64,000 bases of DNA, from assembly GCA_029960085.1 (NCBI GenBank), contig JASCPG010000004.1:1-64000 (forward strand), written 5' to 3'. Both the position numbers and the translations under genes were made by a program. The stretch's first letter is position 1. Each line of letters opens with the position of its first letter. Of this stretch, positions 24,884 through 33,953 are shown piece by piece. The stretch is from Microbacteriaceae bacterium PS02067 (GTDB lineage Bacteria; Actinomycetota; Actinomycetes; Actinomycetales; Microbacteriaceae). The notes below the pieces were generated by a model. It ran no database searches. It worked only from the letters and a program-made list of their open reading frames with translations, and was not told the DNA's origin.

Positions 24884-25419
24884 CAGCCGGCTTCGGGGTC
24901 GAGCGCGTCTGAGGACTCGCCGCCGTGCGGCGCCGCGGCGCGCGGGTCAGGCAGCAGCGATCCGTCGCGCTCGAAGGCGGCCAGCTGCGCGATGCGGCGG
25001 GCGTGACGCTCCTCACCGGAGAAGGGTGTCGAGATGAACCGGTCGATGAAGCCGACGGCCTCCTCGAACGTGTGCTGGCGGGCGCCGATCGCGATGACGT
25101 TCGCGTCGTTGTGCTCACGCGCGAGCTCGGCGGTCGAGGTGTTCCAGACGAGCGCGGCACGGATGCCCTCGACCTTGTTCGCCGCGATCTGCTCGCCGTT
25201 CCCGGAGCCGCCGAAGACGACTCCGAGGGTCTCGACCCCGGCGCGCTGGTCGCGAACGACGGCCTGTGCGGCGCGGATGCAGAAGGCCGGGTAGTCGTCG
25301 AGCGGGTCGTACTCGACGGGTCCGTGGTCGACGACCTCGTGACCCGCCGCGGTGAGGTGCTGCTGCAGCTGCGTGGAGAACTCGAGGCCCGCGTGATCGG
25401 TCGCGATGTGGATGCGCAT
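24883..25419 (-). CDS. rpiB: Ribose-5-phosphate isomerase B
   Basis: A 178-aa RpiB/LacAB-type isomerase that interconverts ribose-5-phosphate and ribulose-5-phosphate in the pentose phosphate pathway. MRIHIATDHAGLEF gives the catalytic N-terminus, GVVFGGSGNGEQIAANKVEGIRAAL the phosphate-binding loop, and NDANVIAIGARQH the conserved core. As in mycobacteria, the second-site cysteine is replaced (GGSGNG). A 25-residue polar tail ends the protein. ATG 25419 rather than 25428 is supported by TAGGAT ending 7 nt upstream, so the mRNA is likely leaderless. First gene of a four-gene operon. Confidence 0.93.
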   Translation of the reverse strand: MRIHIATDHAGLEFSTQLQQHLTAAGHEVVDHGPVEYDPLDDYPAFCIRAAQAVVRDQRAGVETLGVVFGGSGNGEQIAANKVEGIRAALVWNTSTAELAREHNDANVIAIGARQHTFEEAVGFIDRFISTPFSGEERHARRIAQLAAFERDGSLLPDPRAAAPHGGESSDALDPEAG

Positions 25420-25463
25420 GGCATCCATCCTACGGACGAGCGGAGTCACGGTGGCGGCGTCGA

Positions 25464-25480
25464 TATGATGGTTCCATCAT
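25464..25480. promoter_or_regulatory. Palindromic operator and -10 of the arsR-sulP operon
   Basis: ATGATGG-TT-CCATCAT (25465-25480) is a perfect palindrome that covers the start codon's first bases. TATGAT (25464-25469) is a near-consensus -10 ending 9 nt before ATG 25479, so transcription would start within the palindrome and give an almost leaderless mRNA. The likely ligand is the ArsR protein encoded next. Confidence 0.6.
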
Positions 25481-25844
25481 GTCATTGACTCCCGCACAGC
25501 GCCCCCTGTACGAAGTGAAGGCCAACCTCTTCAAGGGTCTCGCCCACCCGTTCCGCATCCGCATCCTGGAGCTCCTCGCGGAGTCGCCCGAGCGGAGCGT
25601 GGCCGACCTCCAGGGCGCGACGGGCCTCGAGGCATCCCACCTCTCCCAGCACCTCTCAGTGCTGCGACGGCACCGCCTCGTGACGTCCGAGCGGCGCGCG
25701 AGCCACGTCTACTACCGGCTCAGCGACCCCGCCGTCGCGGACCTGCTCGCGGCGGCGCGGACGCTCCTCCTCCAGGTTCTCGCGGGCGACGGAACGCTCC
25801 TGCGCGACGCACGCTCTCTGCCGGCGATCGGGGCGGCGTCGTGA
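25479..25844 (+). CDS. ArsR-family transcriptional regulator
   Basis: A 121-aa winged-helix repressor. KANLFKGLAHPFRIRILELL is the ArsR signature. The recognition helix is LEASHLSQHLSVLRRH, and the wing is ERRASHVYYRL. There is no cysteine, so classical arsenic or metal sensing through CxC is excluded. It is translationally coupled (GTGA) to a SulP transporter gene, a recurring actinobacterial pair. A palindrome over its own start argues for autorepression of the operon. Confidence 0.9.
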   Translation: MSLTPAQRPLYEVKANLFKGLAHPFRIRILELLAESPERSVADLQGATGLEASHLSQHLSVLRRHRLVTSERRASHVYYRLSDPAVADLLAAARTLLLQVLAGDGTLLRDARSLPAIGAAS

Positions 25845-27532
25845 CCGCGACCGCTCCGCTCACGCTGCCGCAGGGGAAGCGCAGCATCGGCGCGTGGATC
25901 CTCTCGCTCCTCCCCTCCCGCTCGGACTACCGCGATCTCCGACGCACCTGGCGGGGGGATGTGCTCGCGGGGCTCACGGTCGGTATCGTCGCGCTGCCCC
26001 TCGCCCTCGGATTCGGCGTGAGCTCGGGCCTCAGCGCCGAGGCGGGGCTCGTCACCGCGATCGTCGCCGGTGTCATCGCCGCCGTCTTCGGCGGGTCGAA
26101 CGTGCAGGTGTCCGGCCCGACCGGGGCCATGGTGGTCGTCCTCGTCCCGATCGTGGCGAGCCACGGCGTCGGCGCCGTCGCCGCCGTGACGGTCCTCGCC
26201 GGCGTGATCGTGCTGGTCGCGGGCATCCTGCGCCTCGGGCGGGCCGTGTCGTTCATCCCGTGGCCCGTCATCGAAGGGTTCACCCTCGGCATCGCGGTCA
26301 TCATCTTCGCGCAGCAGATCCCCGCGCTCGTCTCGCCGCACACAGCGGGGGCCTCCGAGCACAGCTCCAACGCGATCGTCGCCGCCGTCCAGTCGTTCGC
26401 AGGGCTCGATGCCGGATACCTCGTGTGGGCGCTCGCCGCCGTCGCGATCGTCGCCCTCTGCATGTGGGGCGCGCCGCGGATCCACCGGGCGATCCCCGGC
26501 TCGCTCGTCGGCATCGTCGTCGTGACCCTCCTCAGCCTCGTCGTTCCGAGCGGTCTCGCCCGCATCGGCGCACTCCCGGCGCAGCTGCCCTCCCCCGCTC
26601 TGCCCACACTCGACCCCGCGATGCTCGGATCACTCCTCGCCCCCGCCGTGACCGTCGCCGCCCTGGCGGCGATCGAGTCGCTCCTGTCGGCACGCGTGGC
26701 CGCGACCCTCGCCGACACGGGGCCGTACGACCCCGATCGCGAGCTCGTGGGCCAGGGCCTCGCCTCGATCGGGTCGTCGCTGTTCGGCGGGATGCCTGCG
26801 ACGGGCGCGATCGCGCGCTCCGCCGTGAACGTGCGCTCCGGCGCCCGCACGAGACTCGCGGCGATCATCCACGCCCTCGTCCTGCTCGGTGTCGTGCTCA
26901 TCGCTGCCGGGCCCGTCGGCCAGATCCCGCTCGCCGCGCTCTCCGGTGTCCTCATGGTCACGGCCGTCCGCATGGTCCACCCCGCGACCGTCCGCGCGAT
27001 CGTGCGCTCGACCCGCGCCGACGCGATCGCGTTCGTCGCGACGGCGATCGTCACCGTCTCCGTCGATCTCATCGTCGCGGTGATCATCGGTGTGGTCTTC
27101 GCGAGCGTCATCGCCCTCCGCGGCATGTCGCGGGCCTCGGTCGTGCGACGCGAACAGGTCACGGGGAACGTGCAGCCCGGCGACGAGCGGATCGCGATCG
27201 TCCGCTTCGAAGGTCCGCTGTTCTTCGCCGCCGCCGACCGGGTGTTCGCCGAGGTCGACGGGCTCCGCGACGTGTCGGTCGTGATCCTCCGAATGAGTCA
27301 GCTGGAACTCGTCGACGCCACCGGCGCCCGCATGATCGGCGACATCGTGCAGGCGCTCGAGCGCCGGGGCATCACCGTGCTCATCAAGGGCGTCCAGCCC
27401 CGACACGAAGACCTCTTCCGCACCGTCGGCGCGCTCGGAGCGCTCCGACACCACAACCATCTGTTCAGCGAGCTGCCCCCCGCGATCGAGCACGCGCGCA
27501 GCCACGTGCGCCGCGAATCGACGACCGCGTAG
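25841..27532 (+). CDS. SulP-family anion transporter with STAS domain
   Basis: A 563-aa inner-membrane transporter. About 10-12 hydrophobic helices start at VLAGLTVGIVALPLALGFGVSSG, the SulP signature region; SNVQVSGPTGAMVVVLVPIV is a conserved core helix. After RREQVTGNVQPGDERIAIVRFEGPLFFAAADRVFAEVDGL the STAS domain runs to the end, with DATGARMIGDIVQALERRG. SulP proteins move sulfate, bicarbonate or other anions; the substrate cannot be read from sequence. The start is GTG 25841, overlapping the arsR stop. Confidence 0.9.
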   Translation: MTATAPLTLPQGKRSIGAWILSLLPSRSDYRDLRRTWRGDVLAGLTVGIVALPLALGFGVSSGLSAEAGLVTAIVAGVIAAVFGGSNVQVSGPTGAMVVVLVPIVASHGVGAVAAVTVLAGVIVLVAGILRLGRAVSFIPWPVIEGFTLGIAVIIFAQQIPALVSPHTAGASEHSSNAIVAAVQSFAGLDAGYLVWALAAVAIVALCMWGAPRIHRAIPGSLVGIVVVTLLSLVVPSGLARIGALPAQLPSPALPTLDPAMLGSLLAPAVTVAALAAIESLLSARVAATLADTGPYDPDRELVGQGLASIGSSLFGGMPATGAIARSAVNVRSGARTRLAAIIHALVLLGVVLIAAGPVGQIPLAALSGVLMVTAVRMVHPATVRAIVRSTRADAIAFVATAIVTVSVDLIVAVIIGVVFASVIALRGMSRASVVRREQVTGNVQPGDERIAIVRFEGPLFFAAADRVFAEVDGLRDVSVVILRMSQLELVDATGARMIGDIVQALERRGITVLIKGVQPRHEDLFRTVGALGALRHHNHLFSELPPAIEHARSHVRRESTTA

Positions 27533-27604
27533 GCTGACAGAGTCATCGGGGATGCCAGCAGCTCCCCTGTCACACCCCACACCCCTCACCCACGGGAGTC
27601 CGCA

Positions 27605-30148
27605 GTGCCTGGAAAGAACCTCACCCGCACCGAGGCGCAGGAGCGCCGCGCGATCGTCGACACGCAGAGCTACGAGATCGCGCTCGACCTGACGAAGGGC
27701 GCCGAGGTCTTCGGATCCCGCACCGTCGTGCGCTTCACCGCGACCGAGGGCGCGTCGACCTTCATCGACCTGATCGCCCGCGACGTCCGCGAGATCACCC
27801 TCAACGGCGCGCCCGTCGATCTCTCCGCATTCGCCGACTCGCGCATCGCGCTTTCGAACCTGGCATCCGAGAACGAACTCGTCGTCGACGCGGACTGCCT
27901 CTACACGAACACCGGCGAGGGTCTGCACCGCTTCGTCGACCCCGTCGACGGCGAGGTCTACCTCTACTCGCAGTTCGAGGTGCCCGACTCCCGCCGCGTC
28001 TTCGCGGTCTTCGAGCAGCCCGACCTGAAGGCCACGTTCCAGTTCACGGTGACCGCACCGGCCGCGTGGAAGGTCGTCTCCAACTCCCCCACCCCCGAGC
28101 CGGTGCCTGCAGGTGCGGATGCCGCGACGTGGACGTTCGAGCCGACCCCGCGCATCTCCTCCTACATCACCGCGATCGTCGCCGGCCCGTACGAGTCGGT
28201 GTTCTCCGAGCTCACGAGCGCCTCGGGCCGCGTGATCCCGCTCGGCGTGTACGGCCGCAAGAGCCTCTGGCAGCACCTGGACGCCGACTACATCTTCGAG
28301 AAGACCCGTCAGGGCTTCGCGTACTACGAGGAGAAGTTCGGCTACCCGTACCCGTTCGCGAAGTACGACCAGCTCTTCGTGCCGGAGTTCAACGCGGGAG
28401 CGATGGAGAACGCGGGAGCCGTCACCTTCACGGAGACCTACGTCTTCCGCTCCAAGGTGACCGACGCGGTCAAGGAGCGTCGCGTCGTCACGATCCTCCA
28501 CGAGCTCGCGCACATGTGGTTCGGCGACCTCGTCACGATGAAGTGGTGGAACGACCTCTGGCTCAACGAGTCGTTCGCCGAGTGGGCCTCGACCATCTCG
28601 ACCGCGGAGGCCACCGAGTGGCACGGCGCCTGGACGACGTTCAACGCGATGGAGAAGACCTGGGCGTACCGCCAGGACCAGCTTCCCTCGACGCACCCCG
28701 TCGTCGCGGAGATCAACGACCTGCACGACGTCGAGGTCAACTTCGACGGCATCACGTACGCGAAGGGCGGGTCGGTCCTCAAGCAGCTGACCTCGTGGGT
28801 CGGCATCGACGAGTTCTTCGCCGGCGTCGCCGCCTACTTCCAGAAGCACGCCTACGGCAACACGGAGCTCAGCGACCTGCTCACCGAGCTCGAGGCCACG
28901 AGCGGTCGGGACCTCTCGACCTGGTCGAAGAAGTGGCTCGAGACGGCGGGCGTGAACACGCTCGCCCCCGAGATCAAGACGGATGCCTCGGGCGCCATCA
29001 CGCGTTTCGCGATCGTCCAGACGGCCCCGGCCGACTACCCGACGATCCGGCCGCACCGCCTCGGCGTCGGCTTCTACGACCTCGTCGGCGACGAGCTCGT
29101 GCGCACGCACCACCTCGAACTCGACGTCGACGGTGACCTCACCGAGGTGCCCGAGCTCGTCGGGATCGCACAGCCCGACCTCGTGCTCCTGAACGACGAG
29201 GACCTCGCCTACGCGAAGATCCGTCTCGACGAGCGCTCGCTGCAGACCGCGATCGCGCACCTGCGCGACATCAGCGACCCTCTCGCCCGCTCGCTCGTCT
29301 GGGGCGCCGCGTGGGATCAGACCCGTGATGCGGAGGCCTCGGCATCCGACTACGTCGACCTCGTCCTCCGCAACATCGGCGCCGAGACGGAGTCGACGAC
29401 CGTCCGCACGACGCTCGCGCAGCTCCAGCTCGCGGCGAACTCGTATGTCGCTCCGGAGCGCCGCGCGCAGACCCGCGAGAAGGTCGCCGACGGGCTCTGG
29501 TCCCTCGCCCAGGCGGCGGAGGCCGGCAGCGACAGCCAGCTGCAGTTCGTCACCGGCTTCGCGAGCGCGGCGGCGACGCCTGCGCAGTGGCAGCAGGTGC
29601 GCGCGCTTCGCGACGGCGAGACGACGCTCCCCGGCCTCGAGATCGACGCCGACCTGTCGTGGGCGCTGCTCGTCTCGCTCGCGGCGGGCGGTCTCGTCAC
29701 GGCCTCCGAGATCGACGCGGCCCTCGCGGCGGACAACACCGCAAAGGGCGGCGAGTTCGCGGCGCAGGCCAAGGCCGCGCTCCCGACCGTCGAGGCCAAG
29801 CGCGTCGCGTGGGCGTCGCTCGTCGACTCGGCCGACCTGCCGAACACGGTGGTCCGCTCGTCGGCACTCGGGTTCGTCCACCCGGCCGGCGTCGACGCGC
29901 TCGGATCGTTCGTCGCGCCGTACTTCGACATGCTAGTGCCGATCTGGGAGAGCCGGACGTACCACATCGCCGAATACCTCATCATCGGCCTCTACCCCGC
30001 GCCGCTCGCGAGTGCGGAGCTCCGCGACGCGACCCGCGCGTGGCTCGACGCCCACCCCGACGTCCCGGCGGCCCTGCGCCGCCTCGTGAAGGAGAACCTC
30101 GCCGGCGTCGAGCGCGCGCTCGCGGTGCAGGAGCGCGACGCGGCCTGA
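27605..30148 (+). CDS. pepN: Aminopeptidase N (family M1)
   Basis: An 847-aa cytoplasmic zinc aminopeptidase, the size usual for actinobacterial PepN. The exopeptidase motif GAMENAG is followed by HELAHMWFGDLVTMKWWNDLWLNE (HExxH at residues 299-303 and the downstream Glu). The C-terminal ERAP1-like helical domain ends in ERALAVQERDAA. It releases N-terminal residues from peptides. GTG 27605 follows CGGGAG. It has a classical terminator after it, so it is probably a single-gene transcript; TAGGCT at 27530 is a possible -10. Confidence 0.96.
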   Translation: MPGKNLTRTEAQERRAIVDTQSYEIALDLTKGAEVFGSRTVVRFTATEGASTFIDLIARDVREITLNGAPVDLSAFADSRIALSNLASENELVVDADCLYTNTGEGLHRFVDPVDGEVYLYSQFEVPDSRRVFAVFEQPDLKATFQFTVTAPAAWKVVSNSPTPEPVPAGADAATWTFEPTPRISSYITAIVAGPYESVFSELTSASGRVIPLGVYGRKSLWQHLDADYIFEKTRQGFAYYEEKFGYPYPFAKYDQLFVPEFNAGAMENAGAVTFTETYVFRSKVTDAVKERRVVTILHELAHMWFGDLVTMKWWNDLWLNESFAEWASTISTAEATEWHGAWTTFNAMEKTWAYRQDQLPSTHPVVAEINDLHDVEVNFDGITYAKGGSVLKQLTSWVGIDEFFAGVAAYFQKHAYGNTELSDLLTELEATSGRDLSTWSKKWLETAGVNTLAPEIKTDASGAITRFAIVQTAPADYPTIRPHRLGVGFYDLVGDELVRTHHLELDVDGDLTEVPELVGIAQPDLVLLNDEDLAYAKIRLDERSLQTAIAHLRDISDPLARSLVWGAAWDQTRDAEASASDYVDLVLRNIGAETESTTVRTTLAQLQLAANSYVAPERRAQTREKVADGLWSLAQAAEAGSDSQLQFVTGFASAAATPAQWQQVRALRDGETTLPGLEIDADLSWALLVSLAAGGLVTASEIDAALAADNTAKGGEFAAQAKAALPTVEAKRVAWASLVDSADLPNTVVRSSALGFVHPAGVDALGSFVAPYFDMLVPIWESRTYHIAEYLIIGLYPAPLASAELRDATRAWLDAHPDVPAALRRLVKENLAGVERALAVQERDAA

Positions 30149-30164
30149 GACTTTCGTCACGGTA

Positions 30165-30212
30165 ACGGCGGCCGGGGTCCACCCATGGGGGGACCCCGGC
30201 CGCCGTGTTTTC
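30165..30212 (+). terminator. Intrinsic terminator after pepN
   Basis: A perfect 16-bp stem (30165-30180 and 30191-30206), with the loop ACCCATGGGG, is followed by TTTT at 30208-30211. It is the only terminator in the window with a clear T run. Confidence 0.88.
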
Positions 30213-30260
30213 CGTCCGAAGGCGGACGCGACGACCGACGAACCTGCGTAGCGTCGAAGC

Positions 30261-31172
30261 ATGATCGTCGCTGAGAACGTCACCAAAAGATACGGGTCCA
30301 AGACCGCCGTGGACGGGGTGAGCTTCACCGTCCGCCCGGGCACCGTCACGGGGTTCCTCGGCCCGAACGGGGCCGGCAAGTCCACCACGATGCGCATGAT
30401 CGTCGGCCTCGACGCCCCTACGTCCGGCCGCGTCGAGGTGAACGGCTCGCAGTACGGACAGCTGCGCTCGCCGCTCACAGAGGTCGGGGTGCTGCTGGAT
30501 GCCAAGGCCGTGCACACCGGACGCAGCGCACGCGACCACCTGCGCGCGATGGCCGCGACCCATGGCATCCCGAACCGGCGGGTGGACGAGGTGATCGCGC
30601 TCACGGGCCTCGACGCCGTGGCACGCAAACGTGCGGGCAAGTTCTCGCTCGGCATGGGGCAGCGGCTCGGCATCGCCGCGGCCCTCCTCGGCGACCCGCG
30701 CACGCTCATCCTCGACGAGCCCGTCAACGGGCTCGACCCCGAGGGGGTGCGCTGGGTCCGCGACCTCGTGCGCCATCTCGCCGCCGAGGGGCGCACCGTG
30801 CTGCTCTCCAGCCACCTGATGAGCGAGATGTCGCAGACCGCCGATCACCTGATCGTGCTCGGGCGCGGTCGCGTGCTGGCGGACGCGTCGCTCACCGACC
30901 TCGTGCACGCCTGGACCACGAGCACCGTCGCGGTGCGCACCCCGCAGGCATCCGACCTCGTCGCCGCCATCGCCGGCCCCGATGTGACGGTCGGCGATCC
31001 GGGCGACGGAACGCTGCTCGTCACGGGCATCTCGGCTCCCGCGATCGGAGACATCGCCCGCGATCACGACATCGCCCTGCACGAACTCACCCCGCGCACC
31101 GGATCACTCGAAGAGGCCTACATGGCCCTCACGGAGCAGTCCGTCGAGTACAAGACGAAGGACATCGCATGA
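30261..31172 (+). CDS. ABC transporter ATP-binding protein
   Basis: A 303-aa nucleotide-binding subunit of the DrrA/CcmA-like ABC-2 export type. Walker A is GPNGAGKST, the signature region FSLGMGQRLGIAAAL, and Walker B LILDEPVNGLDPEG, followed by LLSSHLMSEM. A C-terminal 80-residue extension is typical of this subgroup. TAGCGT ends 6 nt before the ATG, so the mRNA is likely leaderless. It overlaps the permease gene by ATGA. Together with the following two-component system it fits a BceAB- or antibiotic-response-like module; the substrate is unknown. Confidence 0.93.
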   Translation: MIVAENVTKRYGSKTAVDGVSFTVRPGTVTGFLGPNGAGKSTTMRMIVGLDAPTSGRVEVNGSQYGQLRSPLTEVGVLLDAKAVHTGRSARDHLRAMAATHGIPNRRVDEVIALTGLDAVARKRAGKFSLGMGQRLGIAAALLGDPRTLILDEPVNGLDPEGVRWVRDLVRHLAAEGRTVLLSSHLMSEMSQTADHLIVLGRGRVLADASLTDLVHAWTTSTVAVRTPQASDLVAAIAGPDVTVGDPGDGTLLVTGISAPAIGDIARDHDIALHELTPRTGSLEEAYMALTEQSVEYKTKDIA

Positions 31173-31972
31173 CCGCCCAACTGACGGCCCCGACGGCCGG
31201 AACGACCTCGTCCCCCTACCGACTGTCGTTCGCGCGGGTGGTGCGGAGCGAGTTCATCAAGCTGCTGACCCTGCGGTCCACGTGGTGGTCGCTCGGCATC
31301 ACGGCCGTGCTCACGATCGGCATCGCCCTGATGATCGCGGGCGCGTCCCGCGGCTTCGAAGGGGGCTACCCGGCCGTCATGGCGATCGTCTCCCCGATGC
31401 AGTTCACGATGCTCGTCGCCGGCATCCTCGGAGCGATCGCGATCACCGGCGAGTACTCGACCGGCATGATCCGCTCGACGTTCGCCGCCGTCCCGAGCCG
31501 CGGCACGGTCCTCCTCGCGAAGGCGCTCGTCGTGGCCGTCGTGCTGGCGGTGACGACGCTCCTCACGTCGGTGATCGCCGTCGCCGCGACCGCCCCGATC
31601 GTCTCCGACAGCCCGATCGACTGGGCGGATGCTACGCAGTCCACCATTCCGCTCCTCATGAGCATCCTCGCGATGGTGACCTTCGCGCTCATCGGGCTCG
31701 GCTTCGGGTTCCTCATCCGCAATGGCGCCGGTGCGATCGCCGCCACGGTCGGGCTCCTGTTCGTCCTCCCGATCGTGTTCAGCATGTTCGCGATGGCCGG
31801 TGACGGATGGCAGTGGATCGTCGAAGCCGGGAAGTACCTGCCGATGTCGGGCGCACAGGTCGCGACGGCGCCCGGCGGCGACGACGTCCTCCGCGGCGCG
31901 CTGACGCTCGTCGCCTGGCCCGCGGCGCTGCTCGTCGGCGCCTGGGGCGTGCTGCGCACGCGCGACGCCTAG
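31169..31972 (+). CDS. ABC-2 type transporter permease
   Basis: A 267-aa membrane protein with six predicted helices, starting with FARVVRSEFIKLLTLRSTWWSLGIT, the standard entry into ABC-2 permeases. GEYSTGMIRSTFAAVPSR is the conserved cytoplasmic coupling segment. It pairs with the preceding ATPase. The next gene, a sensor kinase, follows after 10 bp with its own -10 element. Confidence 0.9.
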   Translation: MTAQLTAPTAGTTSSPYRLSFARVVRSEFIKLLTLRSTWWSLGITAVLTIGIALMIAGASRGFEGGYPAVMAIVSPMQFTMLVAGILGAIAITGEYSTGMIRSTFAAVPSRGTVLLAKALVVAVVLAVTTLLTSVIAVAATAPIVSDSPIDWADATQSTIPLLMSILAMVTFALIGLGFGFLIRNGAGAIAATVGLLFVLPIVFSMFAMAGDGWQWIVEAGKYLPMSGAQVATAPGGDDVLRGALTLVAWPAALLVGAWGVLRTRDA

Positions 31973-31982
31973 GCTCGATTCC

Positions 31983-33236
31983 GTGACGAGAGCCAGCCGC
32001 AGTTCGTCGGAGGATGACTCCGCCGAACTGCGGCTTCCGCGTCCGCCCGGCGTCATCCGTCGGTTCTGGGCGCGCCATCCACGCTTCGCAGACGTCCTGA
32101 TCGCGCTCCTGTGCGTCGTCTTCTCCTTCCCACCGATGTTCGGGTACAACCCCGACAGCAACTGGGCCGCGTGGGATGCGGCGCGCCCCGTGGTGATCGT
32201 GGTCGTTCTGTGCGCTGCCGCGCTCGCGATCGTCCGCCGCCGATGGCCGTTCGCCTTCTACGGCGGAACGCTAGCCGCGACCATCGCCTACCTGTTCACG
32301 CCCGGGGGCTCGGCAGGCATCCTCCTGCCCACCGCGATCTACGCCGTCGCGGTCTACCGTTCCAGCCGCGCGGCGTGGATCGCATTGGGGTCCGCGCTGC
32401 TGGTGACGTCGGTCGTGGCCGCACCGCTCGTCTGGACGTCGGTGATCACGATCCAGGTCGCGCTGAACGTGCTGCTGGGCTCGGCTGTCAGCGGGCTCAT
32501 CGGCGCGCTCATCGGCGTCAACGTCGGCAACCGCAAGCGTTATCTCGAGGCGCTGCTCGACCGTTCGCGGCAGTTGTGGGTCGAGCGCGAACAGCACGCG
32601 AGACTCGCCGCCGCCGCAGAACGCACCCGCATCGCGCGCGAGATGCACGATATCGTGTCGCACTCGCTCACCGTGATCGTCGCGCTCGCGGAGGGCGCGA
32701 CGGCGACCGATGACCGCGAGCGCAGCCGCGAAGCGACGAGCCTCGTCGCCTCGACTGCGCGCGCCGCCCTCGGCGAGATGCGCGGCATGCTCGGAGTCCT
32801 CCGCGACGAGAGCGCCGCCGATGTGCCGCTGAGCCCCGTCGACGAGGACACGATCCCGGCCGCGGTGGAAGCGGCCCGCGCCGCGGGCGCGCCGGTGCGC
32901 CTCGCCGTGACGGGACGTCCGACCGGCTCCCGACCGGTACGACTCGCCCTCGCCCGCGTCGTGCAGGAGGGCCTCACGAACGTGCTGCGCCACGCCCCGG
33001 GCGCGCGAAGCGTCGAGGTGGATCTCGTCTATGCCGGTGACGGTGTGGAGCTCTCGATTCAGAACGATGGTGTCCCGGCGGCATCCGCCACGTCGGGCCG
33101 CCCCGGCTATGGGCTCCGCGGCATCCGCGAGCGCGTCGACCACGTGGGCGGCAGCTTCCACGCCGGCAGTGATCGCCCCGGCTGGTGGCGCCTCGACGTG
33201 CGGATCCCCCTGGAACTGAAGGAGGAGCCGGCATGA
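31983..33236 (+). CDS. Sensor histidine kinase (HisKA_3 type)
   Basis: A 417-aa NarL-type kinase. Four or so N-terminal helices (residues 35-180) make a membrane sensor with very short loops. The dimerisation helix contains the phosphorylated His222 in RIAREMHDIVSHSLTVIV. The HATPase part ends with RPGYGLRGIRERVDHVGGSF. GTG 31983 is 7 nt after TAGGCT, suggesting leaderless transcription. The stop overlaps the response-regulator start. Sensors of this DUF-like short-loop type often respond to membrane stress or to the neighbouring transporter. Confidence 0.92.
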   Translation: MTRASRSSSEDDSAELRLPRPPGVIRRFWARHPRFADVLIALLCVVFSFPPMFGYNPDSNWAAWDAARPVVIVVVLCAAALAIVRRRWPFAFYGGTLAATIAYLFTPGGSAGILLPTAIYAVAVYRSSRAAWIALGSALLVTSVVAAPLVWTSVITIQVALNVLLGSAVSGLIGALIGVNVGNRKRYLEALLDRSRQLWVEREQHARLAAAAERTRIAREMHDIVSHSLTVIVALAEGATATDDRERSREATSLVASTARAALGEMRGMLGVLRDESAADVPLSPVDEDTIPAAVEAARAAGAPVRLAVTGRPTGSRPVRLALARVVQEGLTNVLRHAPGARSVEVDLVYAGDGVELSIQNDGVPAASATSGRPGYGLRGIRERVDHVGGSFHAGSDRPGWWRLDVRIPLELKEEPA

Positions 33237-33943
33237 GCGATGACATCCGCGTGCTGCTCGTCGACGACCAGCAGCTGATCCGGCTCGGGTTCCGAATGGT
33301 GCTCGAGGCGGCGCCGGGGGTCACGGTCGTCGGCGAGGCGGCCGACGGCGAGGCGGCCCTCGAACAGGTCGCGGCGCTCCGGCCGGACGTCGTGCTGATG
33401 GATGTCCGGATGCCCCGCACCGACGGCGTGACCGCGACCGCCCGCATCAGCGCCCGCCACCCGGAGGTGCGGGTCATCGTCCTCACGACGTTCGACCTCG
33501 ACGAGTACGCCTTCGGCGCGCTGGATGCCGGGGCGAGCGGCTTCCTCCTGAAGGACGTCGAGGGCGTCGAGCTCATCCGCGCCGTGCGCGCCGTCGCGGC
33601 GGGCGACGCCGTGCTCTCGCCGCGGATCACTCGCGAGGTGCTGGCACGGCGCGCGTCCGAGCCCCGCTCCCTCGCTGAGTCCGATCCGGCGGAGGATCTC
33701 ACTCCGCGCGAGGTCGACGTGTTCCGCGCGATCGCGCGCGGCCTCACGAACGGTGAGATCGCCGCAGAGCTCCACCTGGGTGAGGCCACCGTGAAGACCC
33801 GCGTGGGCCGCATCCTCGGAAAGCTCGGCGCTCGTGACCGCGTGCAGGCCGTCATCATCGCGCACCGCCACGGCTATGTCCCACCGCCCGACCGTGCCGG
33901 CACGGCGGACCCGCTCAGGCCTCCCGGAGGGACCACTCAGTAG
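33233..33943 (+). CDS. LuxR/NarL-family response regulator
   Basis: A 236-aa regulator. The receiver domain (1-120) has DDQQ at the acidic pocket, phosphoacceptor Asp57 in LMDVRMP, and K in FLLKDVEGV. The LuxR HTH (about 155-215) reads LTPREVDVFRAIARGLTNGEIAAELHLGEATVKTRVGRILGKL. It is coupled to the sensor kinase by ATGA. Probable targets are the ABC operon or mscS next door; no matching binding site was identified. Confidence 0.95.
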   Translation: MSDDIRVLLVDDQQLIRLGFRMVLEAAPGVTVVGEAADGEAALEQVAALRPDVVLMDVRMPRTDGVTATARISARHPEVRVIVLTTFDLDEYAFGALDAGASGFLLKDVEGVELIRAVRAVAAGDAVLSPRITREVLARRASEPRSLAESDPAEDLTPREVDVFRAIARGLTNGEIAAELHLGEATVKTRVGRILGKLGARDRVQAVIIAHRHGYVPPPDRAGTADPLRPPGGTTQ

Positions 33944-33953
33944 GATCGAAGCG

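Noticed and set aside
26630..29881. An open frame of more than 1000 codons on the minus strand opposite sulP and pepN.
   Set aside because: It is a GC-rich antisense shadow: Arg/Asp/Val-rich composition, no domains, and it covers two well-supported genes.
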